From Candidatus Hinthialibacter antarcticus (lineage in GTDB: Bacteria > Hinthialibacterota > Hinthialibacteria > Hinthialibacterales > Hinthialibacteraceae), in assembly GCA_030765645.1 (NCBI GenBank), contig JAVCCE010000058.1:21034-85033 (forward strand): a stretch of 64,000 bases of DNA. The letters run 5' to 3'. Position 1 is the first letter of the stretch, and every line of letters starts with the position of its first letter. The translations under genes and the position numbers were made by a program. Positions 63,757-64,000 of the stretch are shown here, piece after piece. The notes under the pieces were generated by a model, which did not search any database, was not told the DNA's origin, and worked only from the letters and a program-made list of their open reading frames with translations.

Positions 63757-63873
63757 ATGTAATTTTTCCCGCCTGCTGTTACGAATACATCCCCCGTAAC
63801 TAATTTCATCTTTTTTCGTTATAGAGGTAGAGAATACAAGCGGGCATGTTTACCCATCGGAAAGTTGGCGCTT

Positions 63874-64000
63874 GTGACGTGCCCCTCTAGAATGGTTCCA
63901 TGTGAAGTGAGAGAAATAATGAAACGGAAGGGATTTCTCTCATGTCAAAAAGCAAAGGCAAGCGGTACACGGAAGAACAGATCCTAGCGATCTTGAATGA
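63874..64000 (+). mobile_element. left end of an IS3-like insertion sequence (rest outside window)
   Basis: The stretch begins near GTGACGTGCCCCTCTAGAAT, a form common at IS3-group ends, and leads into the start of a transposase-type frame. Because only one end is in view, its exact boundary and family cannot be settled, and no target duplication can be checked. Confidence 0.6.
63942..64000 (+). CDS. IS3-family transposase OrfA, N-terminus only
   Basis: The frame reads MSKSKGKRYTEEQILAILNE before the window edge. K-R-Y-T-E-E-Q-I is the start of the helix-turn-helix of IS3/IS911-type OrfA proteins. It is cut off after 19 full codons. A ribosome site is not strong, but GGAAGGGA lies about 12 bases upstream. 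Confidence 0.75.
   Translation, partial: MSKSKGKRYTEEQILAILN

Noticed and set aside
1..64000. tRNA and rRNA genes
   Set aside because: I scanned the gaps between genes and saw no cloverleaf with a TTCRANY loop and acceptor pairing, and no rRNA-like sequence. A tool such as tRNAscan-SE would be decisive.

Overview
The window looks like a chromosomal segment of an uncultured, heterotrophic, Gram-negative bacterium. The evidence is an outer-membrane beta-barrel protein ending in Phe, a lipoprotein, Tat- and Sec-exported redox proteins, pseudopilins and many secreted carbohydrate-active proteins. The mixture of prepilin-like secreted proteins, GH78/GH2 enzymes, many PQQ-type beta-propellers and giant Ig-like/FG-GAP surface proteins resembles candidate phyla near Planctomycetota, Hydrogenedentota or Sumerlaeota. 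I cannot place it more precisely: there is no rRNA, and queA is the only obvious housekeeping gene.

Layout. 0-12 kb is a glycan-use region: a GH71/99-like enzyme cut by the window edge, a GH78 alpha-L-rhamnosidase, two pseudopilins, secreted proteins, a CBM9/DUF5916 outer-membrane protein, a decapitated glycoside-hydrolase relic and a TIM-barrel sugar isomerase. 12-17.6 kb is an acetate-type symporter module: a DUF4212-like small subunit, an SSS permease and a large Cache-PAS-PAS-CBS-DUF294 sensor. 18.2-22.6 kb is an SSS sugar symporter followed by a GH2 enzyme. 22.8-24.9 kb is a LytS/LytTR two-component pair. 25.8-29.1 kb is a PocR-AraC regulator and a decaheme OmcA/MtrC-type cytochrome. 30-37.8 kb is a run of four beta-propeller proteins around a NapG/NapH-like iron-sulfur pair, possibly an uncharacterised periplasmic electron-transfer system. 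37.9-41.2 kb holds NlpC/P60, queA, DUF2905 and a dehydrogenase. 41.2-42.3 kb is an A+T-rich accessory island, with a strong promoter, a ten-residue leader peptide, three hairpins and a foreign-looking gene. 42.5-48 kb has secreted glycan-related proteins, a TPR protein and a lipoprotein. 48.5-63.8 kb encodes a 3,516-residue repetitive surface protein and two further secreted proteins. An IS3-like element begins at the right edge.

A short non-autonomous transposable element of about 235 bp is scattered through the left half. Three complete copies each have imperfect terminal inverted repeats and a perfect 8-bp A+T-rich target duplication that differs between copies. All copies carry a conserved 17-bp-arm internal hairpin. 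Three more partial copies cluster at 29.2-29.9 kb.

Most functions are assigned from protein motifs read by eye. No tRNA, rRNA or CRISPR array was seen.
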